The notes beneath the pieces were generated by a model that was given only the letters and a program-made list of their open reading frames with translations, was not told the DNA's origin and did no database searches. Both the position numbers and the translations under genes were made by a program. DNA of 21,370 bases from an uncultured Phascolarctobacterium sp. (GTDB taxonomy: Bacteria; Bacillota; Negativicutes; Acidaminococcales; Acidaminococcaceae): NCBI GenBank assembly GCA_905200645.1, contig CAJKLD010000034.1, forward strand, positions 1-21,370, written 5' to 3'. Positions 14,300 to 21,370 of this stretch are shown here, in pieces. Position 1 is the stretch's first letter; each line of letters begins with the position of its first letter.

Positions 14300-15280
14300 A
14301 TGCGCAGAATAAAATTGATTTTGCAGATGCTGGCAGCCTTTGTCATTGCCGTTTTTGCGTACAATATTTTTTATGAGCCTTATCAGGACAGCGTGCGCGC
14401 TGCTGTCAAGCAGGGTCTGCCGCAAATTTTGCAGACGCAGAGTGAAAAAGTAAATGTTAATTCTGTGCCCGAGGGCAAACTGCGTATTACGGTTTTGGAT
14501 ATTGGTCAGGGCGACGCAATTTTGCTGCAGGACGGCAAGCGCAACGTGCTGATTGACGTGGGCGACAACCGCAAGGATGATTTTGGCAGCGGCGGCAGAG
14601 CAGCTTTGGAAAAAGCTTTGGCCAAGGCGGGCGTGGGCGCTGACGGCAGCATTGAAACTGTCATTGTCACTCATTATCACGGCGACCATATGGGCAATAT
14701 CAAATGGCTGGCGGGAAAATATAAGGTAAAAAATATTTACGATAACGCCATGCCCAACGAAAAAAATCAAATTGCCGTGTGGCTCAATCGGGAGCTGCGC
14801 GCAGGGCACTATCACAACCGCGTTTTAAAGGCGGGCGATACGGTACAGCTGGGCAAAAATTATTATTTAGAAGTGCTGGCGCCGGGAGATTTTCTTAACG
14901 CCAAAACTTTAAAAAATCTTAACAACACCAGCCTAGTGATGAAGATGCATTACGGAAACTTTACCATGCTTTTTACAGGCGATGCGGAAGCGCCCGTGGA
15001 GGACGCGCTGCAGCAGAAATATGGCGATAGACTGCGCGCTGATGTGCTTAAGGTTGGACATCATGGCAGCAGAACTTCTTCGATTTATAAATTTATCAGC
15101 AAGGTTAAAGCAAAATACGCTTTGATAAGCTGCGGTAATTTTGCCGTTTATCATCATCCTAATAAAAATGTTGTGGGCAGTTTGCAGCATTTGGGCGCTA
15201 GAGTTTTCACCACCTTTGACCACGGAAATTTAACTGTGGTTACGGATGGCAAAAATTTTTCGGTGAGCACAGAAAAATAA
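14300..15280 (+). CDS. Membrane-anchored ComEC-like metallo-beta-lactamase-fold hydrolase
   Basis: The 326-residue protein starts with a basic, hydrophobic signal anchor (about residues 3-25), so the catalytic domain is probably outside the membrane. The domain resembles the C-terminal hydrolase of ComEC/Rec2. It has TVLDIGQGDA near 64-73, the metal-binding HYHGDH at 125-130, FTGD with Asp228, GHHGS at 253-257 and a late HH pair near 285. It lacks the channel and OB parts of ComEC, so it is a stand-alone relative; such proteins may be nucleases or phosphodiesterases, and the substrate is unknown. ATG 14300 has gaggtg at 14288-14293; an upstream ATG at 14276 has no such site. It lies 50 bases after the radical SAM gene and is probably co-transcribed. 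Confidence 0.85.
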   Translation: MRRIKLILQMLAAFVIAVFAYNIFYEPYQDSVRAAVKQGLPQILQTQSEKVNVNSVPEGKLRITVLDIGQGDAILLQDGKRNVLIDVGDNRKDDFGSGGRAALEKALAKAGVGADGSIETVIVTHYHGDHMGNIKWLAGKYKVKNIYDNAMPNEKNQIAVWLNRELRAGHYHNRVLKAGDTVQLGKNYYLEVLAPGDFLNAKTLKNLNNTSLVMKMHYGNFTMLFTGDAEAPVEDALQQKYGDRLRADVLKVGHHGSRTSSIYKFISKVKAKYALISCGNFAVYHHPNKNVVGSLQHLGARVFTTFDHGNLTVVTDGKNFSVSTEK

Positions 15281-15293
15281 AAGCAAAAAGAAT

Positions 15294-15343
15294 AGGTCAT
15301 TGTTAACTAGGCTACGTAAGCTTTGTTAGCAATGACCTTTTTT
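15294..15343. terminator. Bidirectional terminator between hydrolase and glycosyltransferase genes
   Basis: aggtcattgttaac (15294-15307) pairs with gttagcaatgacct (15325-15338), with one wobble, over a 17-base loop. T-runs lie on both outer sides when each strand is read, which suits the two converging genes. Confidence 0.85.
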
Positions 15344-16166
15344 ACATTCTCGTGCCGTTAGTAAGGCAGATACGTTCGGCTTTGGCTTCTGCCAGCTGAC
15401 CTTGATTTATCATGCCGTATTTGTGCATAGCGCTTAAAACCAGCTGCTGACGTTTTTTGCACTCCTGCGGATTTTCCAACGGATTTAAAGCCGTGGGCGC
15501 GTAGGGAAGCGAGGCGATGACGGCGGCTTCGGCTAAAGTTAAAGCAGAAGGAGCTTTGTCAAAATATGTTTTTGCCGCTTGCTGTATGCCGTTAGCTCCG
15601 GCGCCGAAATAAGTGGTATTTAAATATAATTCTAAAATTTCATCCTTGGTATAATTTTCCTCCAACATTAAAGAAAGCACCGCTTCTTCAATTTTGCGCT
15701 CCATGCTTTGCTCGTGGGTGAGAAAAACATTTTTTACAAACTGCTGGGTGATGGTACTGCCGCCCTGTACTACTTCACCGGCGCTGATATTTACCAAAAG
15801 AGCGCGCAGTACGCCGTCCACGGCAATTGCGCCGTGATTATAAAATTCGTGGTCTTCAATAGCAATTAAAGCGCGGGGAATATCCTGGCTCATAGCTTTT
15901 AAAGGCGTCCACCGGGGGCTTTGACGGATGGGGTCGATAACCTCCTCCATATTAAAGGCCAAATAAAATTTCTGTACGGGCGAGGGCCACGTTTCTTTTG
16001 GCGGCAGCAGGCTGGTAAAAATTGCCATAGCCGCAGATTTTTCATGTTTATTTATTTTTTCTTCCCGCTTTTGCGTGGGCGCAGTTGGCACAGGCTTGTC
16101 AATGAAAGTATCGTAACCGACCATACCGGCGAAAATAAGCAGAGCCATAATAATTATTTTTAACAT
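15342..16166 (-). CDS. Monofunctional peptidoglycan glycosyltransferase (GT51)
   Basis: The enzyme polymerises lipid II into glycan strands at the outer face of the cytoplasmic membrane. The 274-residue product has one N-terminal membrane anchor (about 3-18) and a short linker, then the GT51 domain. Motifs are IEDHEFYNHG with catalytic Glu104, GGSTITQQFVKN (135-146), and RKIEEAVLSLMLE with second Glu161, then ILELYLNTTYFGAGANGIQ. No transpeptidase domain follows, so it is an MtgA-like or stand-alone form rather than a class A penicillin-binding protein. ATG 16166 has agaggt six bases upstream. The gene is alone on the minus strand, with its own promoter and terminator. Confidence 0.92.
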   Translation of the reverse strand: MLKIIIMALLIFAGMVGYDTFIDKPVPTAPTQKREEKINKHEKSAAMAIFTSLLPPKETWPSPVQKFYLAFNMEEVIDPIRQSPRWTPLKAMSQDIPRALIAIEDHEFYNHGAIAVDGVLRALLVNISAGEVVQGGSTITQQFVKNVFLTHEQSMERKIEEAVLSLMLEENYTKDEILELYLNTTYFGAGANGIQQAAKTYFDKAPSALTLAEAAVIASLPYAPTALNPLENPQECKKRQQLVLSAMHKYGMINQGQLAEAKAERICLTNGTRM

Positions 16167-16196
16167 AAATTTACCTCTTTCGTTTATTCTGCTTTT

Positions 16197-16225
16197 ATTG
16201 TAGCAAGAAAGCGGCTTTTTTGCAA
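16197..16225 (-). promoter_or_regulatory. Promoter of the glycosyltransferase gene
   Basis: On the minus strand TTGCAA (16225-16220), a 17-base spacer and TACAAT (16202-16197), about 30 bases upstream of the start codon. Confidence 0.65.
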
Positions 16226-16332
16226 AGTAAAGTGAAAAAAAGCTAGGAAAATTTGTGGTAACGTAGTAAAATAGATAATGTAAAATGGCTTATTATTTTT
16301 AATTTAAGCAGAAAATATTATTGCTGAGACAC

Positions 16333-16362
16333 TTGCAAGGTTATGCAACTTAGCTGTATAAT
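16333..16362 (+). promoter_or_regulatory. argB promoter
   Basis: TTGCAA (16333-16338), an 18-base spacer and TATAAT (16357-16362), giving a short leader of about 20 bases before the argB start. The -10 box lies inside a candidate ArgR site. Confidence 0.7.
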
Positions 16363-16368
16363 TATTAT
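16355..16368. promoter_or_regulatory. Candidate ARG box over the argB -10 region
   Basis: TGTATAATTATTAT matches the half-site pattern TGAAT-4-ATTCA of ArgR/AhrC operators at seven of ten fixed positions, with an all-A/T centre. Its place over the -10 box would let an arginine-bound repressor block transcription. The match is imperfect and the region is A/T-rich. Confidence 0.4.
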
Positions 16369-16388
16369 TAACCAAGGGGGATTTTATT

Positions 16389-17282
16389 ATGTTGATGAAT
16401 GACAATCAAGTACAAACCTTAGTAGAGGCTTTACCTTATCTTAGCAAATTCAAAAATAAGACTATCGTGGTAAAATATGGCGGCAACGCTATGATGAATG
16501 AAGAACTGAAAAATAAAGTGCTGCAAGATATTGTTTTTCTGCAATGCGCAGGCATGCGACCTGTTGTAGTTCACGGCGGCGGTCCGGAAATTACCCGCAT
16601 GCTGATGCAGGCCGGCAAAAAAAGCGAATTTGTCAGCGGCTTGCGCGTAACCGACGCAGAATCCGTGGGCATTGCCGAAATGGCTTTGGTTGGCAAAATC
16701 AATACCGATTTGGTATCTCGTTTGAATACTTTGGGCGGCAAAGCTGTGGGATTAAACGGTAAAGATTCCAACCTTATTCAAGCTAAAAAGCATTTGGCTG
16801 ACGTTTACGAAAACGGTGAAGTTAATTTAGTAGATATTGGTTATGTTGGCAATGTGGAAAAAATTAATACCGAGCTGATTGACGTACTGCTGGACGGCGG
16901 CTTTATTCCTGTAATCGCTCCCACCGGCGTAGGTGCGCAGGGTGAAACCTATAACATTAATGCCGACAGCGTTGCCGGGGAAATTGCCGGTGCTTTGAGA
17001 GCGGAAAAGCTTTTGGTACTCACTGACGTGCGCGGCATTTATGCCGATTACCGCGACGAAAACAGCTTTCTGTCTACCTTAACTTTTGAAAAAGCGCAGG
17101 AGCTGATTATCCGCGGCAAAATTGACGGCGGTATGATTCCTAAAGTTCGTGCCTGCATTACTGCTTTAAGCGGCGGCGCTAAAAAGACCCATATCATTGA
17201 TGGCCGTACAGAGCATACAATTCTCATGGAAATTTTCAGCGACAGGGGCGTTGGCACCGAAGTAGTTAAAGAAATTAGATAA
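16389..17282 (+). CDS. argB: Acetylglutamate kinase
   Basis: ArgB phosphorylates N-acetyl-L-glutamate with ATP, the second step of arginine synthesis. The 297-residue product has KYGGNAM (29-35), HGGGPEI (62-68), GLRVTD (84-89), the substrate-binding NINADSVAGEIA (189-200) and the late GGMIPKV (247-253). It carries an N-terminal helical extension (about 1-22) before the first strand and a C-terminal SDRGVGTEV. In the family these features go with hexameric, arginine-inhibited enzymes, so feedback control is likely here, by inference. The ribosome-binding site aaggggg (16374-16380) is eight bases upstream; a second ATG two codons in is also possible. argC, argJ and argD are not in the window. 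Confidence 0.97.
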   Translation: MLMNDNQVQTLVEALPYLSKFKNKTIVVKYGGNAMMNEELKNKVLQDIVFLQCAGMRPVVVHGGGPEITRMLMQAGKKSEFVSGLRVTDAESVGIAEMALVGKINTDLVSRLNTLGGKAVGLNGKDSNLIQAKKHLADVYENGEVNLVDIGYVGNVEKINTELIDVLLDGGFIPVIAPTGVGAQGETYNINADSVAGEIAGALRAEKLLVLTDVRGIYADYRDENSFLSTLTFEKAQELIIRGKIDGGMIPKVRACITALSGGAKKTHIIDGRTEHTILMEIFSDRGVGTEVVKEIR

Positions 17283-17304
17283 GCTAAAGCAGCTTAATTA
17301 TTAA

Positions 17305-17339
17305 GCGGCGCAATGCTGTCGGCACTGTGCCGCCTTTTT
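17305..17339 (+). terminator. Terminator or attenuator between argB and argF
   Basis: gcggcgca (17305-17312) pairs with tgtgccgc (17326-17333), with one wobble and a small inner stem, and TTTTT follows at 17335-17339. It lies inside what should be one arg transcript, since no promoter is visible before argF. A competing pairing is available: GCCGCC 17329-17334 with GGCGGC 17354-17359. Confidence 0.6.
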
Positions 17340-17354
17340 AGTAACAAAATTTTG

Positions 17355-17374
17355 GCGGCTGCTACATGAGCCGC
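17355..17374 (+). other. Second hairpin upstream of argF
   Basis: GCGGCT (17355-17360) and AGCCGC (17369-17374) form a 6-bp stem with an eight-base loop, ending 11 bases before the argF ribosome-binding site gaggga (17385-17390). It has no T-run. It shares bases with the alternative pairing that would break the preceding terminator, so the two hairpins and the alternative helix are mutually exclusive in part. Confidence 0.5.
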
Positions 17375-17395
17375 TGTAAAAAATGAGGGATAAAA

Positions 17396-18337
17396 ATGGG
17401 TTTAAAAAATAAGGACTTACTCAGCATTCACGACCTTACCGTAGGTGAGGTTGCCACAATTTTAGATGTAGCAAAAAAATTAAAGCGTAAACAAAAAAAC
17501 GGCGAGCCGCATCAATATTTAAAGGGCAAAACCTTGGCTATGCTGTTCTCCAAAGCTTCTACCCGTACTAGAACTTCTTTTGAGGTTGGCTTTTGGCAGT
17601 TAGGCGGACATCCGATTTATTTAAGCGATTCTGCTTCGCAAATCGGCCGCGGCGAGCCTATCCGCGATACCGCACGCGTGCTTTCCCGCATGGTGGACGG
17701 TATTATGATTCGTACCTTTTCCCACGATTCTGTGGTGGAGCTGGCTAAATATGCAACGGTGCCGGTTATTAACGGCTTGACCGATTTGCTGCATCCCTGT
17801 CAGGCTTTGACGGATATGTTCACCATTCAAGAAAAAATGGCGGTGCTCAAAGGCCGTAAGCTGGTTTATGTTGGCGACGGCAATAATATGGCGCACTCCT
17901 TGATGTACGCCTGCGCCAAGGTGGGCATGAATATGGTTTGCGCCAGCCCCCAAGGCTATCAGCCTGATCCGGAGGTTTTGGCTGAAGCGCAGGAGGATGC
18001 CGCGCAAACGGGCTGCACTATTACTGTGGAAGAAGATTTGTTTAAGGCTGCTCAAGGCGCCGACGTGCTTTACACCGATGTATGGACCAGCATGGGCGAA
18101 GAAGCTGAAAGAGAAGTGCGCTTTAAGGCTCTGCATAATTATCAAATCAATCAAGCGCTGCTGGATGTGGCGCGTCCGGAATGTATCGTGCTGCACTGCC
18201 TGCCGGCTCACCGTGGGGAAGAAATTACCGAGGATGTGCTGGAAGGACCGCATTCTGTTGTTTTTGATGAAGCAGAAAACCGTCTGCATGTGCAAAAAGC
18301 AATTATGGCTCTCTTAATGAGCGACGAAGCGCTGTAA
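17396..18337 (+). CDS. argF: Ornithine carbamoyltransferase
   Basis: ArgF joins ornithine and carbamoyl phosphate to make citrulline. The 313-residue product has the carbamoyl-phosphate site STRTR (55-59), HPCQ (133-136), the DVWTSMG motif (228-234) and the ornithine-binding HCLPAHRGEE (267-276). These separate it from aspartate carbamoyltransferase. The ATG has gaggga five bases upstream. The anabolic role is inferred from position between argB and argG, with no arginine deiminase or carbamate kinase gene nearby. Confidence 0.97.
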   Translation: MGLKNKDLLSIHDLTVGEVATILDVAKKLKRKQKNGEPHQYLKGKTLAMLFSKASTRTRTSFEVGFWQLGGHPIYLSDSASQIGRGEPIRDTARVLSRMVDGIMIRTFSHDSVVELAKYATVPVINGLTDLLHPCQALTDMFTIQEKMAVLKGRKLVYVGDGNNMAHSLMYACAKVGMNMVCASPQGYQPDPEVLAEAQEDAAQTGCTITVEEDLFKAAQGADVLYTDVWTSMGEEAEREVRFKALHNYQINQALLDVARPECIVLHCLPAHRGEEITEDVLEGPHSVVFDEAENRLHVQKAIMALLMSDEAL

Positions 18338-18371
18338 GTAAGAAAAATTTTGTATACATGATTAAAAACAC

Positions 18372-18400
18372 TTGAATTATGCATAAAAAAGGATTATAAT
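18372..18400 (+). promoter_or_regulatory. argG promoter
   Basis: TTGAAT (18372-18377), a 17-base spacer and TATAAT (18395-18400), giving a leader of about 57 bases. argGH can therefore be expressed apart from argBF. Confidence 0.8.
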
Positions 18401-18434
18401 ACAAGAAGTTTGTAAGAATATACATTAAAATTCT
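18373..18434. promoter_or_regulatory. Two candidate ARG boxes around the argG start site
   Basis: TGAATTATGCATAA (18373-18386) overlaps the -35 box, and TACATTAAAATTCT (18421-18434) lies in the leader. Each matches the ArgR pattern TGAAT-4-ATTCA at seven of ten fixed positions. They are weak individually; two around one promoter would suit the usual cooperative binding of ArgR/AhrC. Confidence 0.35.
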
Positions 18435-18463
18435 ATATTATGCAATTCTAGGAGGCTTTTAAA

Positions 18464-19684
18464 ATGAAAAAAGAAGATATTAAAAAGGTAGTTTTGGCTT
18501 ACTCCGGTGGCCTTGATACTTCCGTAATTATTCCTTGGCTGAAAGAAAACTATAACAACTGCGAAGTTATCGCTGCCTGCGCCGATTTGGGTCAGGGTGA
18601 CGAGTTGGATCCGGTGCATGACAAGGCTATCAACACCGGCGCCAGCAAATGCTATATTTTAGATTTAAAAGAAGAATTTATTAAAGATTATGTATGGCCC
18701 ACTGTGAAAGCAGGCGCTGTGTACGAAAAAAAATATCTGCTGGGTACTTCCTTTGCTCGTCCGCTGATTGCTAAAAAATTAGTAGAAATTGCTGAAGCAG
18801 AAGGCGCTGACGCTATCGCTCACGGTGCTACCGGTAAAGGCAACGACCAAGTTCGTTTTGAGCTGTCTATTAAAGCTTTGAATCCTGATTTGGCAATTAT
18901 CGCTCCTTGGCGTGAATGGGAGCTGCGTTCCCGCGACCAAGAAATTGACTACGCTGCTGCGCACAATATTCCTATTCCCGTATCCCATGACCATGACTAC
19001 TCTATGGACCGCAATATGTGGCATTTGTCTCACGAAGGCTCTGATTTGGAAGATCCGTGGAATGCTCCTAAAGACGAGCTGTTTATTGTAACCAACATTC
19101 CGGAAAAAGCTCCCGACAAACCGGAATATGTTGAACTGGAATATGTGGAAGGCGTTCCCGTTTCTGTAAACGGCGAAAAGCTGAGCCCCGCTAAATTAGT
19201 AGAAAAATTAAATGAAATTGGTATTCGCAATGCTGTTGGTATTACCGATATGGTTGAAGACCGTTTGGTTGGCATGAAATCCCGCGGCGTTTATGAAAAT
19301 CCTGCCGGTGCTATTATTTACTACGGCCATAACGATTTGGAAAATCTGTGCCTGGATCGTGCAACTCAATCCTTTAAACAACAGGTATCCATCCGTTATT
19401 CCGAGCTGGTATATGACGGCATGTGGTTCAGTCCGCTGCGCGAAGCTTTGGACGGCTTTGTCAACGAAACCCAAAAAACCGTTACCGGTACCGTGCGTAT
19501 GAAATTGTATAAAGGCAATATTTATAGCGCCGGCGTAAAATCCCCGTACTCCTTGTACAGCCAAGAATATGTAACCTTTGGCGAGGACGAAGTTTACAAC
19601 CAGGCTGACGCAACCGGCTTTATCAATCTGTTTGGTCTGCCTTTGGCTGTTCGCGCAATGATGAAGAAAGGCACTTTGAAATAA
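18464..19684 (+). CDS. argG: Argininosuccinate synthase
   Basis: ArgG condenses citrulline and aspartate with ATP to give argininosuccinate. The 406-residue product has the N-type ATP pyrophosphatase P-loop AYSGGLDTSV (12-21), AHGATGKGNDQVRFE (119-133) and the SHDHDYSMDRNMWH region, all typical of the family. A clear aggagg site precedes the ATG. Codon usage resembles that of groEL more than that of the acpS-tsaD block, which suggests high expression. The stop codon overlaps the argH start by one base (TAATG). Confidence 0.98.
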   Translation: MKKEDIKKVVLAYSGGLDTSVIIPWLKENYNNCEVIAACADLGQGDELDPVHDKAINTGASKCYILDLKEEFIKDYVWPTVKAGAVYEKKYLLGTSFARPLIAKKLVEIAEAEGADAIAHGATGKGNDQVRFELSIKALNPDLAIIAPWREWELRSRDQEIDYAAAHNIPIPVSHDHDYSMDRNMWHLSHEGSDLEDPWNAPKDELFIVTNIPEKAPDKPEYVELEYVEGVPVSVNGEKLSPAKLVEKLNEIGIRNAVGITDMVEDRLVGMKSRGVYENPAGAIIYYGHNDLENLCLDRATQSFKQQVSIRYSELVYDGMWFSPLREALDGFVNETQKTVTGTVRMKLYKGNIYSAGVKSPYSLYSQEYVTFGEDEVYNQADATGFINLFGLPLAVRAMMKKGTLK

Positions 19685-21096
19685 TGGCTAAGCTATGGGG
19701 CGGTCGTTTTAGTAAAAATACTAACGAATTGGTGGACGCATTTAATGCGTCCATTGATTTTGATAAGCGTTTATATCATGAGGATATTCGCGGCAGTATA
19801 GCTCATGCGCGGATGCTTGCTGCACGCGGTATTATTCCGGCAGAAGACGGGGAAAAAATTATTGCCGGATTAAAAAATATTCTTGCTGATATTGAGGCCG
19901 GTAAATTTGAATTCAGCGTTGCTTTGGAAGATATTCACATGAATGTGGAAGCGCGTCTGACCGAGCGTATCGGCAGCGCGGGCGCTCGTCTGCACACTGC
20001 GCGTAGCCGTAACGACCAAGTAGCGCTGGATATGCACATGTATATGAAGCGCGAGGTAACGGAAATTGCCGAGCTGCTGCTGCGCTTTGAAGAAGCACTG
20101 TTGAGCGTGGCTAAAAAACATGAAAAAACCTTAATGCCGGGTTATACACATTTGCAGCGTGCGCAGCCGATTACCTTTGCCCATCATCTGTTGGCGTATT
20201 TTAACATGCTGCAGCGCGATTTCCGCCGCCTGCTGGGCGTATGGGAAGGTGCGGACATGATGCCCTTGGGCGCCGGAGCTATTGCCGGTACTACTTTTCC
20301 TATTGACCGCTTTATGGTTGCGGAGGAGCTGAATTTTAATACGGTTTATCCTAACAGCATGGACGCTGTCAGCGACCGCGATTATATTATCGAATTTTTA
20401 TCCTTTGCTTCTACGCTTATGATGCACATGAGCCGTTTGAGCGAAGAAATCTGTTTGTGGAGCAGCACGGAATTTGGCTTTGTGGAGCTGGATGACGGCT
20501 TTGCCACCGGTTCTTCTATGATGCCGCAGAAAAAAAATCCGGATATTTCCGAGCTGGTGCGCGGCAAAACCGGTCGCGTTTACGGGCATTTAATGGCTAT
20601 GCTGACCACCGCTAAGGGGCTGCCCTTGACCTACAACAAGGATTTGCAGGAGGATAAGGAAGGCTTCTTTGACGCGATTGATACGGTGAAATTTACTTTG
20701 GCTGTGTATCGCGATATGATTTTGACTATGACGGTGAACGTGGATAAAATGGCGCAGGCTGTGGCACACGATTTTTCCAACGCTACCGATTTGGCAGATT
20801 ATTTGGTACGCAAGGGTCTGCCCTTCCGCCAAGCTCATGAAGTAGTGGGCAAATGCGTGGCTTACGCTATCGCTCAGAATAAATTCCTGTCGGAAATTTC
20901 CGTTGCCGAATATAAACAGTTCTCCGATTTGTTCGAGAGCGATTTACTGCTAACTTTAGACCCGGAAAACTGCGTAGAAGCACGTCGTTCCTATGGCGGT
21001 CCGGCTTTCTCGGAAAACGAGAAGCAATTTGCTTTAGGCGACAAGGTTTTGGCGGCGCAGAACGCTAAGCTGGCAGAGCTGAAAGCTAAGATTTAG
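19684..21096 (+). CDS. argH: Argininosuccinate lyase
   Basis: ArgH splits argininosuccinate into arginine and fumarate, the last step of the pathway. The 470-residue, full-length product begins MAKLWGGRFS. It has SRNDQVALD (108-116), GYTHLQRAQP (153-162) and the fumarase/lyase superfamily signature SSMMPQKKNPD (277-287) on the flexible loop that carries the catalytic serine. No good ribosome-binding site is visible; the one-base TAATG overlap with argG suggests reinitiation by coupled translation. A strong terminator follows, so argG-argH is a complete unit. Confidence 0.98.
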   Translation: MAKLWGGRFSKNTNELVDAFNASIDFDKRLYHEDIRGSIAHARMLAARGIIPAEDGEKIIAGLKNILADIEAGKFEFSVALEDIHMNVEARLTERIGSAGARLHTARSRNDQVALDMHMYMKREVTEIAELLLRFEEALLSVAKKHEKTLMPGYTHLQRAQPITFAHHLLAYFNMLQRDFRRLLGVWEGADMMPLGAGAIAGTTFPIDRFMVAEELNFNTVYPNSMDAVSDRDYIIEFLSFASTLMMHMSRLSEEICLWSSTEFGFVELDDGFATGSSMMPQKKNPDISELVRGKTGRVYGHLMAMLTTAKGLPLTYNKDLQEDKEGFFDAIDTVKFTLAVYRDMILTMTVNVDKMAQAVAHDFSNATDLADYLVRKGLPFRQAHEVVGKCVAYAIAQNKFLSEISVAEYKQFSDLFESDLLLTLDPENCVEARRSYGGPAFSENEKQFALGDKVLAAQNAKLAELKAKI

Positions 21097-21144
21097 GTTT
21101 AGCGATAAGACTTAATTTTAGCCGCATACAAATTTATAAGTTTT

Positions 21145-21187
21145 AACGCTCCGGCGTACTGTAAAATCAGTGCGCCGGGGCGTTTTT
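21145..21187 (+). terminator. argGH terminator
   Basis: aacgctccggcgtactg (21145-21161) pairs with cagtgcgccggggcgtt (21168-21184), with two G-T wobbles, around the loop taaaat, followed by a T-rich tail. At 17 bp it is one of the strongest terminators in the window. Confidence 0.93.
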
Positions 21188-21252
21188 GTTTTTATTCCTA
21201 GCATGTTTCGCTCTATGAACGACTACTTATATATGTGAAAAGTAAAATAGCT

Positions 21253-21311
21253 GTTCTTCGGAACCGCTTTCAGACTGTCGAAAAAGGTAGCCGAGAGGCG
21301 GCCTTTTTCGA
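21253..21311 (+). promoter_or_regulatory. Structured leader with a cUUCGg tetraloop hairpin and a terminator-like hairpin
   Basis: gttc-ttcg-gaac (21253-21264) is a short hairpin closed by the extra-stable cUUCGg loop. Fourteen bases later tcgaaaaagg (21278-21287) and cctttttcga (21302-21311) form a perfect 10-bp stem enclosing a gcc-gaga-ggc helix. The second ends 23 bases before the next start codon. This may be an attenuator of the downstream gene or the end of a small RNA. No known riboswitch class was recognised. Confidence 0.5.
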
Positions 21312-21334
21312 TACCATTAAATAGGGTGATAAAA

Positions 21335-21370
21335 ATGTTGGTAAAAGAACAAAATGAGCGTAATATCCTT
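21335..21370 (+). CDS. Start of an unidentified gene (cut by window edge)
   Basis: Twelve codons, MLVKEQNERNIL, run to the end of the window. The start is supported by agggtgat at 21322-21329, six bases upstream of the ATG, and by a preceding leader with terminator-like structure. The sequence is too short to identify the product. Confidence 0.55.
   Translation, partial: MLVKEQNERNIL

Overview
The window looks like chromosomal core DNA from an anaerobic Firmicute, most plausibly a member of the Negativicutes such as a Phascolarctobacterium-like genus. This placement is inferred from a perfect CIRCE element ahead of groESL, a PdtaS/ANTAR-type two-component pair, a SCIFF-type radical SAM peptide maturase, and intermediate base composition with A/T-rich, consensus-like promoters. 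There are no rRNA or tRNA genes, no CRISPR array and no recognisable transposase. Nearly all genes are housekeeping. The accessory pieces are a toxin-antitoxin module and a broken azlC gene.

Layout: (1) 1-655 holds no credible gene. It contains three perfect stem-loops, a purine-rich tract, a strong terminator and a possible promoter. (2) 656-7171 is a tightly packed plus-strand block: acpS, bifunctional nnr, an AMIN-domain cell-wall amidase, a GerMN lipoprotein, then tsaE-tsaB-rimI-tsaD, most of the tRNA t6A pathway plus the S18 acetyltransferase. (3) 7172-7318 carries two head-to-tail pairs of DnaA-box-like 9-mers, followed by a soluble PdtaS-like histidine kinase and its ANTAR response regulator. 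(4) 9342-9935 is a minus-strand DinJ/YafQ toxin-antitoxin operon with a perfect consensus promoter. (5) 10081-12227 is the CIRCE-controlled groES-groEL operon with its terminator. (6) A truncated azlC lies on the minus strand, divergent from an orphan SCIFF-type radical SAM maturase; the latter is followed by a membrane-anchored ComEC-like metallo-hydrolase. (7) A minus-strand monofunctional peptidoglycan glycosyltransferase follows. (8) 16333-21187 holds argB, argF, argG and argH, the late arginine pathway, with separate promoters ahead of argB and argG, candidate ArgR sites and a terminator. (9) The window ends with a structured, terminator-bearing leader and the first 12 codons of another gene.

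I found no clear new defence or mobile system. The points most worth checking are the non-origin DnaA-box cluster ahead of the kinase, the SCIFF maturase without an adjacent SCIFF peptide gene, the mutually exclusive RNA hairpins between argB and argF, and the structured leader at the right edge. Several start codons were moved from the longest open frame on the basis of ribosome-binding sites: the GerMN lipoprotein, dinJ, yafQ, groES, the radical SAM gene and the metallo-hydrolase.
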